DNA of 64,000 nt, taken from CAYQJL01 sp964573295 (lineage in GTDB: Bacteria > Eisenbacteria > RBG-16-71-46 > CAIMUX01 > WJJG01). Position 1 is the first letter of the stretch. Each line of letters opens with the position of its first letter. The stretch is taken from positions 1 to 64,000 of the forward strand of contig CAZNJE010000008.1 in the NCBI GenBank assembly GCA_964573295.1. Reading direction: 5' to 3'. A model generated the notes under the pieces. That model made no database searches and was not told the origin of the DNA. It saw nothing but the letters and a program-made list of their open reading frames with translations. A program made the position numbers and the translations under genes. Of the stretch, positions 25,383-34,342 are shown piece by piece.

Positions 25383-25466
25383 GCTGAGGAATAGGCTGAG
25401 GAACAAGCTGAGGAACGGGCCGGAAAGGAAGCTCGGCACACGGCACCCCACAGCACCCCACAGCAC
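25355..25466. repeat. 12-bp repeat across the DUF4340 stop and CACCCCACAG repeat
   Basis: The unit gctgaggaatag/gctgaggaacaa repeats five times from about 25369 to 25421, with the stop codon (25380-25382) formed inside it. After this come three copies of a 10-base unit, caccccacag (about 25443-25468). Confidence 0.75.
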
Positions 25467-25469
25467 CCC

Positions 25470-26324
25470 TTAGAGCCCGGCGGCATTCTGGGGGCCTTCA
25501 ATATCCAGGCCGTCCGGCCGGGGTCGCTCGACGGGGACGCGTAGCAGACGTCCCAGGCACAACTCCAGGAGCCGCGCCGAGACCGGCTTCGTAAGCACGG
25601 TGATCAGGTTTTTCGGCAGGCGGTGCGGGGGCAGCGAGGCCAGCCAGTCGCCGGTCTCGGTGATGGCCAGCACGGGCAGTTCCCGATAGTAGTCGCTCAA
25701 GGCGCGCATGAGAGCCCGTCCGGCGGGCTCCCCCGCGAAGTCGGCCACCAGCGCCTGGTAGCGGGCGTTCTCGAGCGCCTCGAGCACATCAAGGGCACCG
25801 CGTACGTCAGTAGTGGGCATCCCCACGGCCCGTAGATACCGGCTGATCACCCGTCCCACCCGCGCGTCGGTCCCCATGTAGAGCACCCGCGCCGGCCCCC
25901 TCGGGCTCTCGGCCGCCGCGGGGAGAGCCTTCAGGTACCTGACAATCTCTTGTCGCAGCGCGCTCATCCCCTGCTCGACCGGCACGATCTGGACAGGGAG
26001 TTCGAGCTCTTCGATCCGCGAGAGCAGAGCCGGTGTGGGATGCGCCCGCGCCCAGATCGGAATCGGCGGCAGCGCCACCGAGGCATTGCCCATCTTGAGG
26101 TAGGCCAGCAGCGTCTCGATGTCCATCAGCGACGGTGGAACGGAATCGTGGAGCGTCGAGGCAATGGCCGCCGGATAGGCGCGCTCGACCGTGGCGATCG
26201 CCTCGGGCAGGGCCGCCGCCCAGGTCGAGCGGACGCCGTCGCGCTCGAAGCCGGTCATGAGCCGGGCGGCCTGCCCGCTGTCGCGCATCCAGATCAGGAT
26301 GTGGTCGTCACGCTGTCCGGTCAT
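25470..26324 (-). CDS. Tandem receiver-like protein, degenerate
   Basis: A 284-residue cytosolic protein that looks like two response-regulator receiver folds in tandem. The first (ILIWMRDSGQAARLM onward) has lost the acidic pocket. The second (RVLYMGTDARVGRVISRYL) keeps a possible phospho-acceptor Asp in QALVADFAG and the conserved Thr (AITET) and Lys-Pro (VLTKPVS) but not the paired acidic residues. There is no output domain. The ATG at 26324 has AGAAGGA close upstream. It may work by protein-protein contact rather than phosphorylation. No partner kinase is adjacent. Confidence 0.6.
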   Translation of the reverse strand: MTGQRDDHILIWMRDSGQAARLMTGFERDGVRSTWAAALPEAIATVERAYPAAIASTLHDSVPPSLMDIETLLAYLKMGNASVALPPIPIWARAHPTPALLSRIEELELPVQIVPVEQGMSALRQEIVRYLKALPAAAESPRGPARVLYMGTDARVGRVISRYLRAVGMPTTDVRGALDVLEALENARYQALVADFAGEPAGRALMRALSDYYRELPVLAITETGDWLASLPPHRLPKNLITVLTKPVSARLLELCLGRLLRVPVERPRPDGLDIEGPQNAAGL

Positions 26325-26556
26325 AGGTCCTTCTGGAAGCGTTTCCCGCCCCGCGCGCGGAAACCCGCCCATTCGAATTCTCTCGGCTCAAGCCCGGCAC
26401 CGCGTCGGGGCGGTGCTGTGGTCACTCATGGGAGAAGCAAGGATAGAGTACGCAAGAGGGAATTCAAGCGTGGGATTGCTGGTCGGTCAGCAAACGCGAG
26501 AGATCGCCCGCACGGCCCGGCCGCTGGCGCCCGGCATCGTCGATACGCCAGACTCT

Positions 26557-27645
26557 CTAGAAAATCTTCTGCAACCACTCGAACCCGAACACCTTCTGCA
26601 CATCGTTCCAGATGATGAAGAGGATCAGGCCCAGCAGCAGAAGCATCCCCACCTGCTGCAGCGCGATCTTCAGCCGGTTGGGCAGCGGCCGGCGAATACC
26701 AGCCTCGGTGAGGATGATCAAGGCGTGCCCGCCATCGAGCGCCGGGACCGGCAGCAGGTTGAGACACCCGATGTTGACGCTGATGAAGGCGATGAAGGCC
26801 AGGAAGTGCGCCAGCCCCTCCCGGGCGCTGTCGCCCGACATCTTGGCAATGAGGACCGGTCCGCCCAGGTCCTTCACCGAGGCCCGGCCGGTGAAGAGCA
26901 TGCTGAGCGAGGTCTTGACCATGTTGATCACCTGGCCGGTTCCCCGAACACCCGAGAGCAGGACTTCGCTGGCCGTGGCCGGCCGGTAGGTCACCTGCGG
27001 GCTGATGCCGATCAGTCCCACACTCTCCCACTCCCCATCGATCTCGATCTGCTGGCTCAGCGTCGTGACCGTGGCCTCGTGACGTTCGCCCGCACGTTCG
27101 TAGACCAGCGTCAGCTCCTCCTGGGGACGGGGGTGAACGGCATTGAGAAGGTCTTCCCAGGTGTCGAGCGACTCGCCGTCGATCGAGACGATCCGGTCGC
27201 CGGCCTCGAGACCAGCCTGCTCGGCCGGGGTGGCGGGCGAGACCCCGCCCACGATGGGTCCTTCCGCTTCTGGTATACCCTTGAACGCGGTGATGCCGGT
27301 ATAGAGCAGCATCGCCAGGATGAAGTTCATGAGCACACCGGCCAAGATGACCCACAGCTTCTGCCACCACGACTTGGAGGCGAACTCCCAGGGTGCGCCG
27401 GTCAAGGTGCTCTCATCCTGGCTGCCCTCGTCGATCATCCCCGACATCTTGACGTACCCGCCCAGCGGCACCCAGCTGATGCAGTATTCGGTGTCGCCAC
27501 GCCGGTAGCCGATCATCTTCGGCGGGTAGCCCAAGGAGAACTGTTCGACCCGGATGCCGACCGACTTAGCCGCCAGGAAGTGCCCGAGCTCGTGCACGAA
27601 GATGATCACCCCGAGCACCACAATGAACGACAGAATGGTCAGCAT
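26557..27645 (-). CDS. rseP: RseP-type site-2 zinc metalloprotease (M50)
   Basis: A 362-residue intramembrane protease. The ATG at 27645 follows GGGGGA. TM1 carries FVHELGHFLAAKSVGIRV (HExxH zinc site), the LGYPPKMIG block is present, a PDZ domain occupies about residues 110-200 (VGGVSPATPAEQAGLEAGDR), and the third zinc ligand region is NIGCLNLLPVPALDGGHALI near the C-terminal TMs. Only one PDZ domain is visible, fewer than in E. coli RseP. The family cleaves anti-sigma factors and signal peptides within the membrane; the anti-sigma factor at 38164-39105 is a possible substrate. Confidence 0.93.
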   Translation of the reverse strand: MLTILSFIVVLGVIIFVHELGHFLAAKSVGIRVEQFSLGYPPKMIGYRRGDTEYCISWVPLGGYVKMSGMIDEGSQDESTLTGAPWEFASKSWWQKLWVILAGVLMNFILAMLLYTGITAFKGIPEAEGPIVGGVSPATPAEQAGLEAGDRIVSIDGESLDTWEDLLNAVHPRPQEELTLVYERAGERHEATVTTLSQQIEIDGEWESVGLIGISPQVTYRPATASEVLLSGVRGTGQVINMVKTSLSMLFTGRASVKDLGGPVLIAKMSGDSAREGLAHFLAFIAFISVNIGCLNLLPVPALDGGHALIILTEAGIRRPLPNRLKIALQQVGMLLLLGLILFIIWNDVQKVFGFEWLQKIF

Positions 27646-27689
27646 GGAATCCCCCAGAACGAACACCCGGCTTCCGGCCGGACTGCTTC

Positions 27690-27775
27690 ATGGTCGCACC
27701 GCATTGTGGCCGGCCCATTCCGGCCGGCCGCTTCATGCGCGGCCGTTTCATGCGCGGCCGCTTCCCGTCCGGACT
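27690..27775. repeat. GGCCGG/CTTCATGCGC repeats upstream of rseP
   Basis: Units such as gcggccgtttcatgc and gcggccgcttc recur about four times in the spacer between the YugP-like gene and rseP. Confidence 0.55.
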
Positions 27776-27818
27776 TCCTCATGTGCGAGCGCGATGCGAA
27801 GGAGCACAACCCTCTACA

Positions 27819-28520
27819 CTATTCGTCACTTCCTCCAAGGAGTCCAGCCCGCAAGAGGAAATAGATGAGTTGTAGCACGGCCGCGGCGGCGGCCGCCACG
27901 TAGGTCAAGGCGGCGGCATTCAAGACTTGGCGCGTGCCCGATAGCTCCTGCTCGGTCAAGATGCCGTGCTGACCGAGCACCGCGACCGCCCGCTTGGAAG
28001 CATCGAACTCCACCGGCAAGGTGACGAGTTGGAAGAGCACGGCCACGGCGAAGAAGATGATGCCCAGCTGCATGAGCGCCATGGACTGGAAGATGAGGCC
28101 GATGAACATGAGCGGCCAGGCCAGCCAGGTCCCGAACTGGGTCACCGGCACCAAGAACGAGCGGATCTGCAAGGGCGCATAGCCGTGCGCATGCTGGAGA
28201 GCGTGCCCGGCTTCGTGCGCCGCCACACCGATCGAGGAAATCGATCTCCCGTCATAGACATTCGGCGAAAGCCGCAAACGGCGGTTCGACGGATCGTAGT
28301 GGTCGGAAAGGAAACCACGCGTGCGCTCGATGCCCACCTGCCCGAGCCCGTGGGCGCGCAGGATGTGCTCGGCCGCCTGCGCACCGCTCATGCCGCGCGC
28401 GGTGGCGACCTTGGCGTAGCGGTCGAAGGAGCGCTTCACCTTGACCTGCGCCAGGATCGAAAGCAGCAGAGCCGGTCCCACAATGATCAGATACAGCGGA
28501 TCGAAGAATCCCAACAGCAT
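27819..28520 (-). CDS. YugP-type neutral zinc metallopeptidase
   Basis: A 233-residue membrane metallopeptidase of the Zn_peptidase_2 (YugP) family. It has an N-terminal TM (FFDPLYLIIVGPALLLSIL), the family block DHYDPSNRRLRLSPNVY, a zinc-binding SIGVAAHEAGHALQHAHGY (HExxH) and LPVEFDASKRAVAVL after two more TMs; the Glu of the latter is the likely third ligand. AAGGAGA precedes the ATG by eight bases. It is upstream of rseP on the same strand, 173 bases away. Substrates of the family are unknown; membrane quality control is a reasonable guess. Confidence 0.9.
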   Translation of the reverse strand: MLLGFFDPLYLIIVGPALLLSILAQVKVKRSFDRYAKVATARGMSGAQAAEHILRAHGLGQVGIERTRGFLSDHYDPSNRRLRLSPNVYDGRSISSIGVAAHEAGHALQHAHGYAPLQIRSFLVPVTQFGTWLAWPLMFIGLIFQSMALMQLGIIFFAVAVLFQLVTLPVEFDASKRAVAVLGQHGILTEQELSGTRQVLNAAALTYVAAAAAAVLQLIYFLLRAGLLGGSDE

Positions 28521-28653
28521 CGTCGTTGTCTCCTTCTGCCGGCCTCACATCCCGGTCCCCTCCGGGATCGGCAATGGCCGGCTGCCATCTATCGTACTAG
28601 GCCACTCCCGGGCGGTTCCCGCATCGAGGCCTCCGGCGCCCGATCGCCGAGGG

Positions 28654-30957
28654 CTACGGCCGGGTCTGCTCGAAAGCCCTCTGCAGTTCCGCTCGCCAGG
28701 ACTGCAGGCCCGGGGTGAGCTGCCCCTCCAGTTCCAGGTCCATCATCAAACGGTGCGCCTCCTGGATCCGGACATGATTCTCCGGTTTCGCCCACTCGGC
28801 GGGCTGCGACCGCAGGGGCGCCCACAGGGCGGCTAACAGGCCGCTACGTGCCTCCATGGATTCCGGCTCCCGCTTCAGCACCTCCCGGTAGGCCCCGATC
28901 GCGTTCGAGAACCTGCTCTCGATCAAATAGAGCCGAGCCAGCTGGAGGATCAGGCTGGTCCGTCCCGGCTCCAGTCGCAGGGCCCGCTGGTACGCCTCGA
29001 TCGCTTCCTGATTCTGTCCAACTTGATCGGCGAGGAAACCGTGGACCGACGCCGCCACCGCCGTCTCCTCGGACCGGCCGGCCAGCCGGCGGGAGTAGGC
29101 GATGCCCTCTTCGAACTCGCTGCGCTCGGCGTGCAGGCGGGCCATCATTTCGAGAGCGGTCGCGTAGGTGGAATCGACCTGCAGGCACCCGCGGAAGCTC
29201 TCAAACGAGGCGTCCTTCAGCCCTTCCTGGAACTGAAGGGCGCCCAGCACCGAGTGAAAACGCGCGTTCTCGGGAAAGACCTCGATGCAGCGCTCGTACT
29301 CGGCAAAAGCGCGCTCCATCTCCCCCATCTTGCGATAGTACTTGCCGATCTCCTCGTGTCCGTAGGCCCGGGCAAAGCGGCGCTGGCCTTCCAGCAGATC
29401 CCGGAATCGCGCCACCGCCGTCTCGCGGTCGGCGTTGAGGCCGATCCACGGTGCCGTCCAGACCAGGCTGAGGACGATACAGGCCGCGACCACCCGAGGC
29501 TGCCCCCATGAACCCGCGCGTCGGCGCCAGAGGGCCAGCGTGGCCAGAAGCAGCACCGGAGATTGCGCCGCCAGAAGGTCCCAGTCGCGCGGGATGCCGA
29601 GCTTCATGTGCAGCGCCGCCACGAGAAAGGCGAACCAGAGCGAGCCGGCTCCGAAAACGACCCAGGCGCGGCGATCGCTCCCGGCGAGGGGCTGCTGCTC
29701 GTTCGCGGACGCCGCCTGCGCAGCGCTCCCAGCGCTCCCGGCTTCCGCCGGGCGGGCGCCCGCTGCGCCCTCCGGACCGACGCCTGCAGTGCCCTCCCCT
29801 GCGCTGCGTCCGGTGATCCAAGCGGCCGCCGCCAGCGTGAGCGGCAACGCGCCCAGGAAGATGAGCAGGTTGATCACATCTCGCCAGTGCGCCCAGGAGA
29901 GCATGCCATGCGTCCCGCCAAGGTAGTTGAACAGCCTGAAACCCTCGCGGCCGGTGAGAAAGTCGAGTTCGAAGTGCTCGGCGCGGTAACCGCTCAGCCA
30001 GTAGACCCCGGCGGCCAGCAACAGGGCGCCCAGCGGAGGCCCGGCCACCTCGATCAGGCGGCGGCCCAGTGGCGACGCACCCGCCGGCGGGTAGGCGAGC
30101 GGGAAGAGCAGGAGAGGACCGAGGAAGAGGGCGTCCAGGTGCCAGAACAGCCCGAAGCCGAATGCCGCGGCCGGAACCCACGCCCGGACGCGCCCCTGGT
30201 AGTGGAGCCAGGTGGCGCCAAGGAACAGCATCATGCCCACCGAGAGCAGCGCGTAGCACTCCACGTAGCCGAAGAAGAGCTGCACCGCCGGCAATGCCAT
30301 GACCAGCGCGTAGAGCGCGATCCGCTCGCCGGCATCCCCCTGGAAGCGTCGCGCCACGAAGGCAGCCGCCATCGCGTATAGCGTGCCGGCCGCCACGCTG
30401 ACAGCGCCGAAGAGGGCGAAAGCGTCACCCTCGGTCGAAAGGCCCATCGCGCCGAAGAGGCGGGCCTTGAGGAGATAGTCGACGAAATCGAACCCGTGAT
30501 AGCCCAGCTCGCGGCTGACGAGCTCGCCCAGCAACCAGCCGTCACCCAGGAAGTGAACGCGGCTGCGCAGCAGCCAGCCCAGAACGGCAAAGGCGGCCGG
30601 CAGCGCGCCGAAAGCCAGTAGCGGATGTCCCAGTACAAGGGTGCGCCCCGCACGAATGCCCCACTCGCCCACCCGAAGGCCCAACGGGGTCCACAAGGTC
30701 ACGAGACCGGCGACGACCAGCAGCGCCGTCACCCAAGGGGGCACATAGGCCCAGTGGCCCGCGCCCCAGGCGAGTGGCGCCGGGAGGAAGACCGCCGCCA
30801 CCGCCAGCAGGAGCAACCCCGAGCCGGCCACCTGGATGGCCCGGGCGGCACCGGGGTGGCCGGAGCCGGCGCGGGCTGGGCGGGGGTGGCCGGAGCCGAC
30901 GCGGGCTGGGCGGGGAGCGCTCGGGGAGGCTGATTTCCTTCTCGTTCGAGGCGGCAT
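28654..30957 (-). CDS. Polytopic membrane protein with C-terminal TPRs
   Basis: A 767-residue protein: about ten to twelve TMs in residues 40-520, then TPRs from about 560 to 720 (EIGKYYRKMGEMERAFAEYE; SVHGFLADQVGQNQEAIEAY; LARLYLIESRFSNAIGAYRE). The first extracytoplasmic loop has FLGDGWLLGELVSRELGYHG, acidic as in GT-C enzymes, but the DD/ED motif is weaker than in the gene at 18812. Such TM-plus-TPR proteins are common in FCB-related candidate phyla. Role unknown; a glycosyltransferase or glycan-assembly role is inference. A low-complexity Ala/Gly insert lies near residue 400. Confidence 0.7.
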   Translation of the reverse strand: MPPRTRRKSASPSAPRPARVGSGHPRPARAGSGHPGAARAIQVAGSGLLLLAVAAVFLPAPLAWGAGHWAYVPPWVTALLVVAGLVTLWTPLGLRVGEWGIRAGRTLVLGHPLLAFGALPAAFAVLGWLLRSRVHFLGDGWLLGELVSRELGYHGFDFVDYLLKARLFGAMGLSTEGDAFALFGAVSVAAGTLYAMAAAFVARRFQGDAGERIALYALVMALPAVQLFFGYVECYALLSVGMMLFLGATWLHYQGRVRAWVPAAAFGFGLFWHLDALFLGPLLLFPLAYPPAGASPLGRRLIEVAGPPLGALLLAAGVYWLSGYRAEHFELDFLTGREGFRLFNYLGGTHGMLSWAHWRDVINLLIFLGALPLTLAAAAWITGRSAGEGTAGVGPEGAAGARPAEAGSAGSAAQAASANEQQPLAGSDRRAWVVFGAGSLWFAFLVAALHMKLGIPRDWDLLAAQSPVLLLATLALWRRRAGSWGQPRVVAACIVLSLVWTAPWIGLNADRETAVARFRDLLEGQRRFARAYGHEEIGKYYRKMGEMERAFAEYERCIEVFPENARFHSVLGALQFQEGLKDASFESFRGCLQVDSTYATALEMMARLHAERSEFEEGIAYSRRLAGRSEETAVAASVHGFLADQVGQNQEAIEAYQRALRLEPGRTSLILQLARLYLIESRFSNAIGAYREVLKREPESMEARSGLLAALWAPLRSQPAEWAKPENHVRIQEAHRLMMDLELEGQLTPGLQSWRAELQRAFEQTRP
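30848..30918. repeat. 33-bp tandem repeat at the start of the TPR membrane protein
   Basis: Two near-identical copies of a unit reading ggtggccggagccggcgcgg then gctgggcgggg encode RPARVGSGHP and RPARAGSGHP near the N-terminus. Confidence 0.8.
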
Positions 30958-31324
30958 CGACTGTTCCCAAGGGTGGTTCGGCAGGCCTAGATCCTACTGG
31001 CTCGCAGGATTATGCCCAAGGCCGTCGCGATCGCCAACCCAAATCGCACCGCACGAGCCGGGAGACCGAAGAGGCGATTCTGCTGCGGATTGAGCCGCCT
31101 TGTGCGCTTCGGAGCCGGGTCGCTCGCGCGGCCGGGCGGGACGATTCGCGGTTCGGCACCGGTGGCCCTCGGACGGGCTCATTGACGCTACAGCCCACAA
31201 ACCTCTACGATTACATATGGCTCCGCGATCGGACCCACGAGGGTGGTATCGCCCGGCTGGCAGCAGGTGAGTGGCGCACCCGGCCACCCACCATCCGCAT
31301 TCCGTCATTGACGAGGAGGTCGAC
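30958..31324. other. Divergent intergenic region
   Basis: No gene seen in 367 bases between the TPR membrane protein and the M28 peptidase. It holds the candidate promoter at 31182-31211 and GAGGAGG five bases before the peptidase ATG. Confidence 0.5.
31182..31211 (+). promoter_or_regulatory. Candidate sigma70-like promoter for the M28 peptidase
   Basis: TTGACG (31182-31187), 18-base spacer, TACGAT (31206-31211). Transcription would start about 105 bases before the ATG. The -10 is weak, so confidence is limited. Confidence 0.4.
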
Positions 31325-34294
31325 ATGACCCGCATCCGGCCCTGCCGACTCTTGGCCCTGCTTGCTTTGCTTACTTCGCTCACCATCATGGGGACGGTCG
31401 TATCGTCGGGCCCAGCAGGTGCGACCCCATCCGCCCCAGCCCCTGACGGAGACCTCGTGGTCTGGTCCGGGGCTCCGCTGACCCAGGAGGCGGTAGCCGC
31501 CCTCGAGAAGGAGTGCTGGCTCATCGGGTTCAGTCAAGACCTCGCGGTCATCTGGCGACCGGCGAATTTCGCCATGCCCGCCGGGACCGTCGCTCAGATC
31601 GAGCCGATCGGGATTCCCCGCCAGGACGGCCACTACTATCTGTACCTGGTTGAAGATGCCGCCCGGGCCGGCTTCCAGCCGCCGGCGGAGGTCCTGGCCC
31701 GTTCAGGCCATACCGTCGTGCTGTGGAGTCCCGACACGCCACGGCTGACCGCACAGAGCCGGCGCCAGCTTCAAGGCCTGCAGCAGCCGGTGCGCCTGGA
31801 TCTGACGCCCGGCGTTTGGAGTAGCGCCGTCGCGGCCGATCTGCGCGAGCCGGCCCCCCCGCGCGAATCCCGCACCGACTTCCATCCGCTGGTCGACGCG
31901 GTGGTGGCCGACTGCTCCCAGGACGAGTACGTGGCGCGCTGGCAGGTGCTCGATGACTTCGAGACCCGCTACTACAACCGGGCCGGCAACGAGGCGGCCT
32001 CGCAGTGGATGTACGACGAGTTCGTCTCCTTCGGGCTGACGGCCGAGTTCCACGAGTACAACCACAACGGCACCCGCCGCAACGTGGTCGGCACCCTGCC
32101 CGGTCTGGTGCACCCCGACCAGGTGGTCTACATCACCGGCCACTTCGACAGCACCAGCGAGGACTACGACCACGCGCCCGGCGCCGACGACAACGCCAGC
32201 GGCACGACCGCCTTTCTGGAAGCCGCCCGGGTGCTGAGCCAGTACGCCTTCGAGTACACGATCAAGTTCGCCGGCTTCAACAGCGAGGAGCAAGGATTGA
32301 TCGGGTCGGCCGCCTATGTGGCCCACATCGCCAGCCAAGGCGAAAACGTGGTCGGCTGCATCAATCTCGACATGATCGCTTACCGGGGCACCGATCCGGC
32401 TCCGCCCGACTTGATCTTGTACACGAACACCGCCTCCCAGGAAATCGCCCAGCTCTATGAAGACGCTTGCCTGGAGTACTTCCCGAACGATCTCGAGCCG
32501 ATCGTGCTGGTCGAGGCCATCTCGGCCTCCGATCACGCCTCCTTCTGGAACCACGGCTATCAGGCCATCCTGGCCATCGAGGAGGAGGCCTGGGGCGGGG
32601 ACTTCTGTCCCTGGTATCACACCTCCCAGGATCGCATCGAGCAGTACCCGCAGGACTACCCAACCCACTGCGCCACCGCGGCCATTGCGGCGGTTGCGCA
32701 ACTTGCCGCCCCCATGCAGCCGGACACGCCCTATCTCACGATGGAGAGCTTCATCATCGACGACGATGCCACCGGCGCCTCCCAGGGCAACGGCAATGGC
32801 GTACCCGAGTACGGCGAGACGATCGAGCTCACGATCACCCTCGGCAACCTCGGCCAGCAAGATGGCACCGGGATCTCCGGCCTCCTGGGCTGCGAGGACG
32901 AGTTCGTCACGCTTCTGACCGCAGAAGCGAGCTTCGGCACGATCCCGGCCTTCGGCGGCACGGGGTCGAACGTCACGCCCTTCGTCTTCTCGATCAGCGC
33001 GGATGTGCCCGACCTGCACGAGCTGGCCTTCTCTCTCACCGTCAACGCTCCGCCCGAGGAGCTGGACTTGGCCATGACCGCCTATGCACCGGATCTGCAG
33101 GTCGTGGACCTGGCCATCGACGATACGGCCGGTGGCAACGGCAATGGGATCCCGGAGGCGGGCGAGGACCTGGTGGTGGGTCTGACCGTGGCGAACGCCG
33201 GCAGCGTGAGCGCGCCCGAGGTCAACGCCAGCCTGGACGGCGGAGCCTTCCTGACCACCGATCCCACGCCGCAGGGATTGGGTACCCTCGAACCCGACGG
33301 GGTTGCCGGCGCCGACTTCGCGGTGTCGGTGGCAGCCGAGGCCCCCGAGCTCTACTCCTCGCGCCTGTGGCTGACGCTGCTGGATGCGGCCGGCTACGAC
33401 CGGATCGAGGAAGTGCTCTTCAACATCGGCGACCTGTTTGCCGACGACATCGAGGACGGGGGCGGATCCTGGAACCACTTCGCCGGCGGGACCGGCTTTG
33501 GTGACGAGTGGCACGTCGACACCTACCGCAACCACACCTACGGCGGCAGCCAGGCGTGGAAGTGCGGCGGCGCCGGCGCGGCCGACTACGGCAATCTCTT
33601 ATACGCCGTGCTCGAGTCGAGCCCCTTCACCCTGCCGGCGGGCTCCACACTCACCTTCTGGCACTGGATCGATGCCGAGACGAGCTCGGCCTATCCCGAG
33701 TACGCCTACGACGGCGGCCTGGTGGAGATCTCGATCGACGGCGGGCCGTGGGAGACCTTGGCGCCCGAGGGCGGCTACCCGTACCTGGTTCGCGAGGGCG
33801 GCACCCCTGGCCCGTTCGATGCGGAAACGCCCATCTACAGCGGATCACACGACTGGGAGCAAGAAGTGTTCGACCTCAGCGGTTACGAGGGCAGTGCGCG
33901 GGTACGCTTCGCCTTCGGCAGCGACGGCGCGGCCACCGAAGAGGGCTGGTACATCGACGATCTGCAGCTGATCCTGCCCACCTCGGGGGTGGGCGCCGAT
34001 CCTGTCGCTCAGGTTCGCCGCCTGCACCTGAGTCCGGCCCAGCCGAATCCGGCTCGCGTGGGCACGACCGTCCGGCTCTCGCTGCCCTCGGCACAGCAGA
34101 CCCAGGTGCGTGTCTTCGACCTGGCCGGCCGCCTGGTGCAAACGCTGCACGACGGAATGATTGAGCGTGGCGATCACGCATTCGCGTGGGAGGGACGCGG
34201 CGCGGACGGACACCACGCCGATCCCGGCGTCTACTTCATCCGGGTCCAGGCCGAAGGTGCCGAGCGATCGACGCGGGTCTTCTTGATCCGTTGA
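31325..34294 (+). CDS. Secreted M28 family zinc peptidase with FlgD-Ig-like tail
   Basis: A 989-residue exported metallopeptidase. The ATG at 31325 follows GAGGAGG; a signal peptide covers LLALLALLTSLTIMGTVVSS. The M28 catalytic domain (about residues 200-470) shows all ligands: VVYITGHFDST (His), GADDNASGT (bridging Asp), FNSEEQGLIGS (Glu pair), NLDMIAY (Asp) and ASDHASFWNHG (His), so it should act as a di-zinc aminopeptidase. Two CARDB-like repeats follow (GNGNGVPEYGETIELTI; GNGNGIPEAGEDLVVGL), then a MAM/immune-inhibitor-A-like domain and a FlgD-Ig-like C-terminal module ending STRVFLIR. Likely digests external peptides. It is 48 bases upstream of the TPR-CHAT gene. Confidence 0.92.
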   Translation: MTRIRPCRLLALLALLTSLTIMGTVVSSGPAGATPSAPAPDGDLVVWSGAPLTQEAVAALEKECWLIGFSQDLAVIWRPANFAMPAGTVAQIEPIGIPRQDGHYYLYLVEDAARAGFQPPAEVLARSGHTVVLWSPDTPRLTAQSRRQLQGLQQPVRLDLTPGVWSSAVAADLREPAPPRESRTDFHPLVDAVVADCSQDEYVARWQVLDDFETRYYNRAGNEAASQWMYDEFVSFGLTAEFHEYNHNGTRRNVVGTLPGLVHPDQVVYITGHFDSTSEDYDHAPGADDNASGTTAFLEAARVLSQYAFEYTIKFAGFNSEEQGLIGSAAYVAHIASQGENVVGCINLDMIAYRGTDPAPPDLILYTNTASQEIAQLYEDACLEYFPNDLEPIVLVEAISASDHASFWNHGYQAILAIEEEAWGGDFCPWYHTSQDRIEQYPQDYPTHCATAAIAAVAQLAAPMQPDTPYLTMESFIIDDDATGASQGNGNGVPEYGETIELTITLGNLGQQDGTGISGLLGCEDEFVTLLTAEASFGTIPAFGGTGSNVTPFVFSISADVPDLHELAFSLTVNAPPEELDLAMTAYAPDLQVVDLAIDDTAGGNGNGIPEAGEDLVVGLTVANAGSVSAPEVNASLDGGAFLTTDPTPQGLGTLEPDGVAGADFAVSVAAEAPELYSSRLWLTLLDAAGYDRIEEVLFNIGDLFADDIEDGGGSWNHFAGGTGFGDEWHVDTYRNHTYGGSQAWKCGGAGAADYGNLLYAVLESSPFTLPAGSTLTFWHWIDAETSSAYPEYAYDGGLVEISIDGGPWETLAPEGGYPYLVREGGTPGPFDAETPIYSGSHDWEQEVFDLSGYEGSARVRFAFGSDGAATEEGWYIDDLQLILPTSGVGADPVAQVRRLHLSPAQPNPARVGTTVRLSLPSAQQTQVRVFDLAGRLVQTLHDGMIERGDHAFAWEGRGADGHHADPGVYFIRVQAEGAERSTRVFLIR

Positions 34295-34342
34295 CCTACG
34301 CGGCCAAAGCTTCGCGGCGAGTTCTTGAAGGACCTAAGGGTC

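Noticed and set aside
31703..33535. Long minus-strand frame opposite the M28 peptidase (610 codons)
   Set aside because: The plus strand has all M28 metal ligands; the antisense product is a Val/Gly/His-rich shadow.
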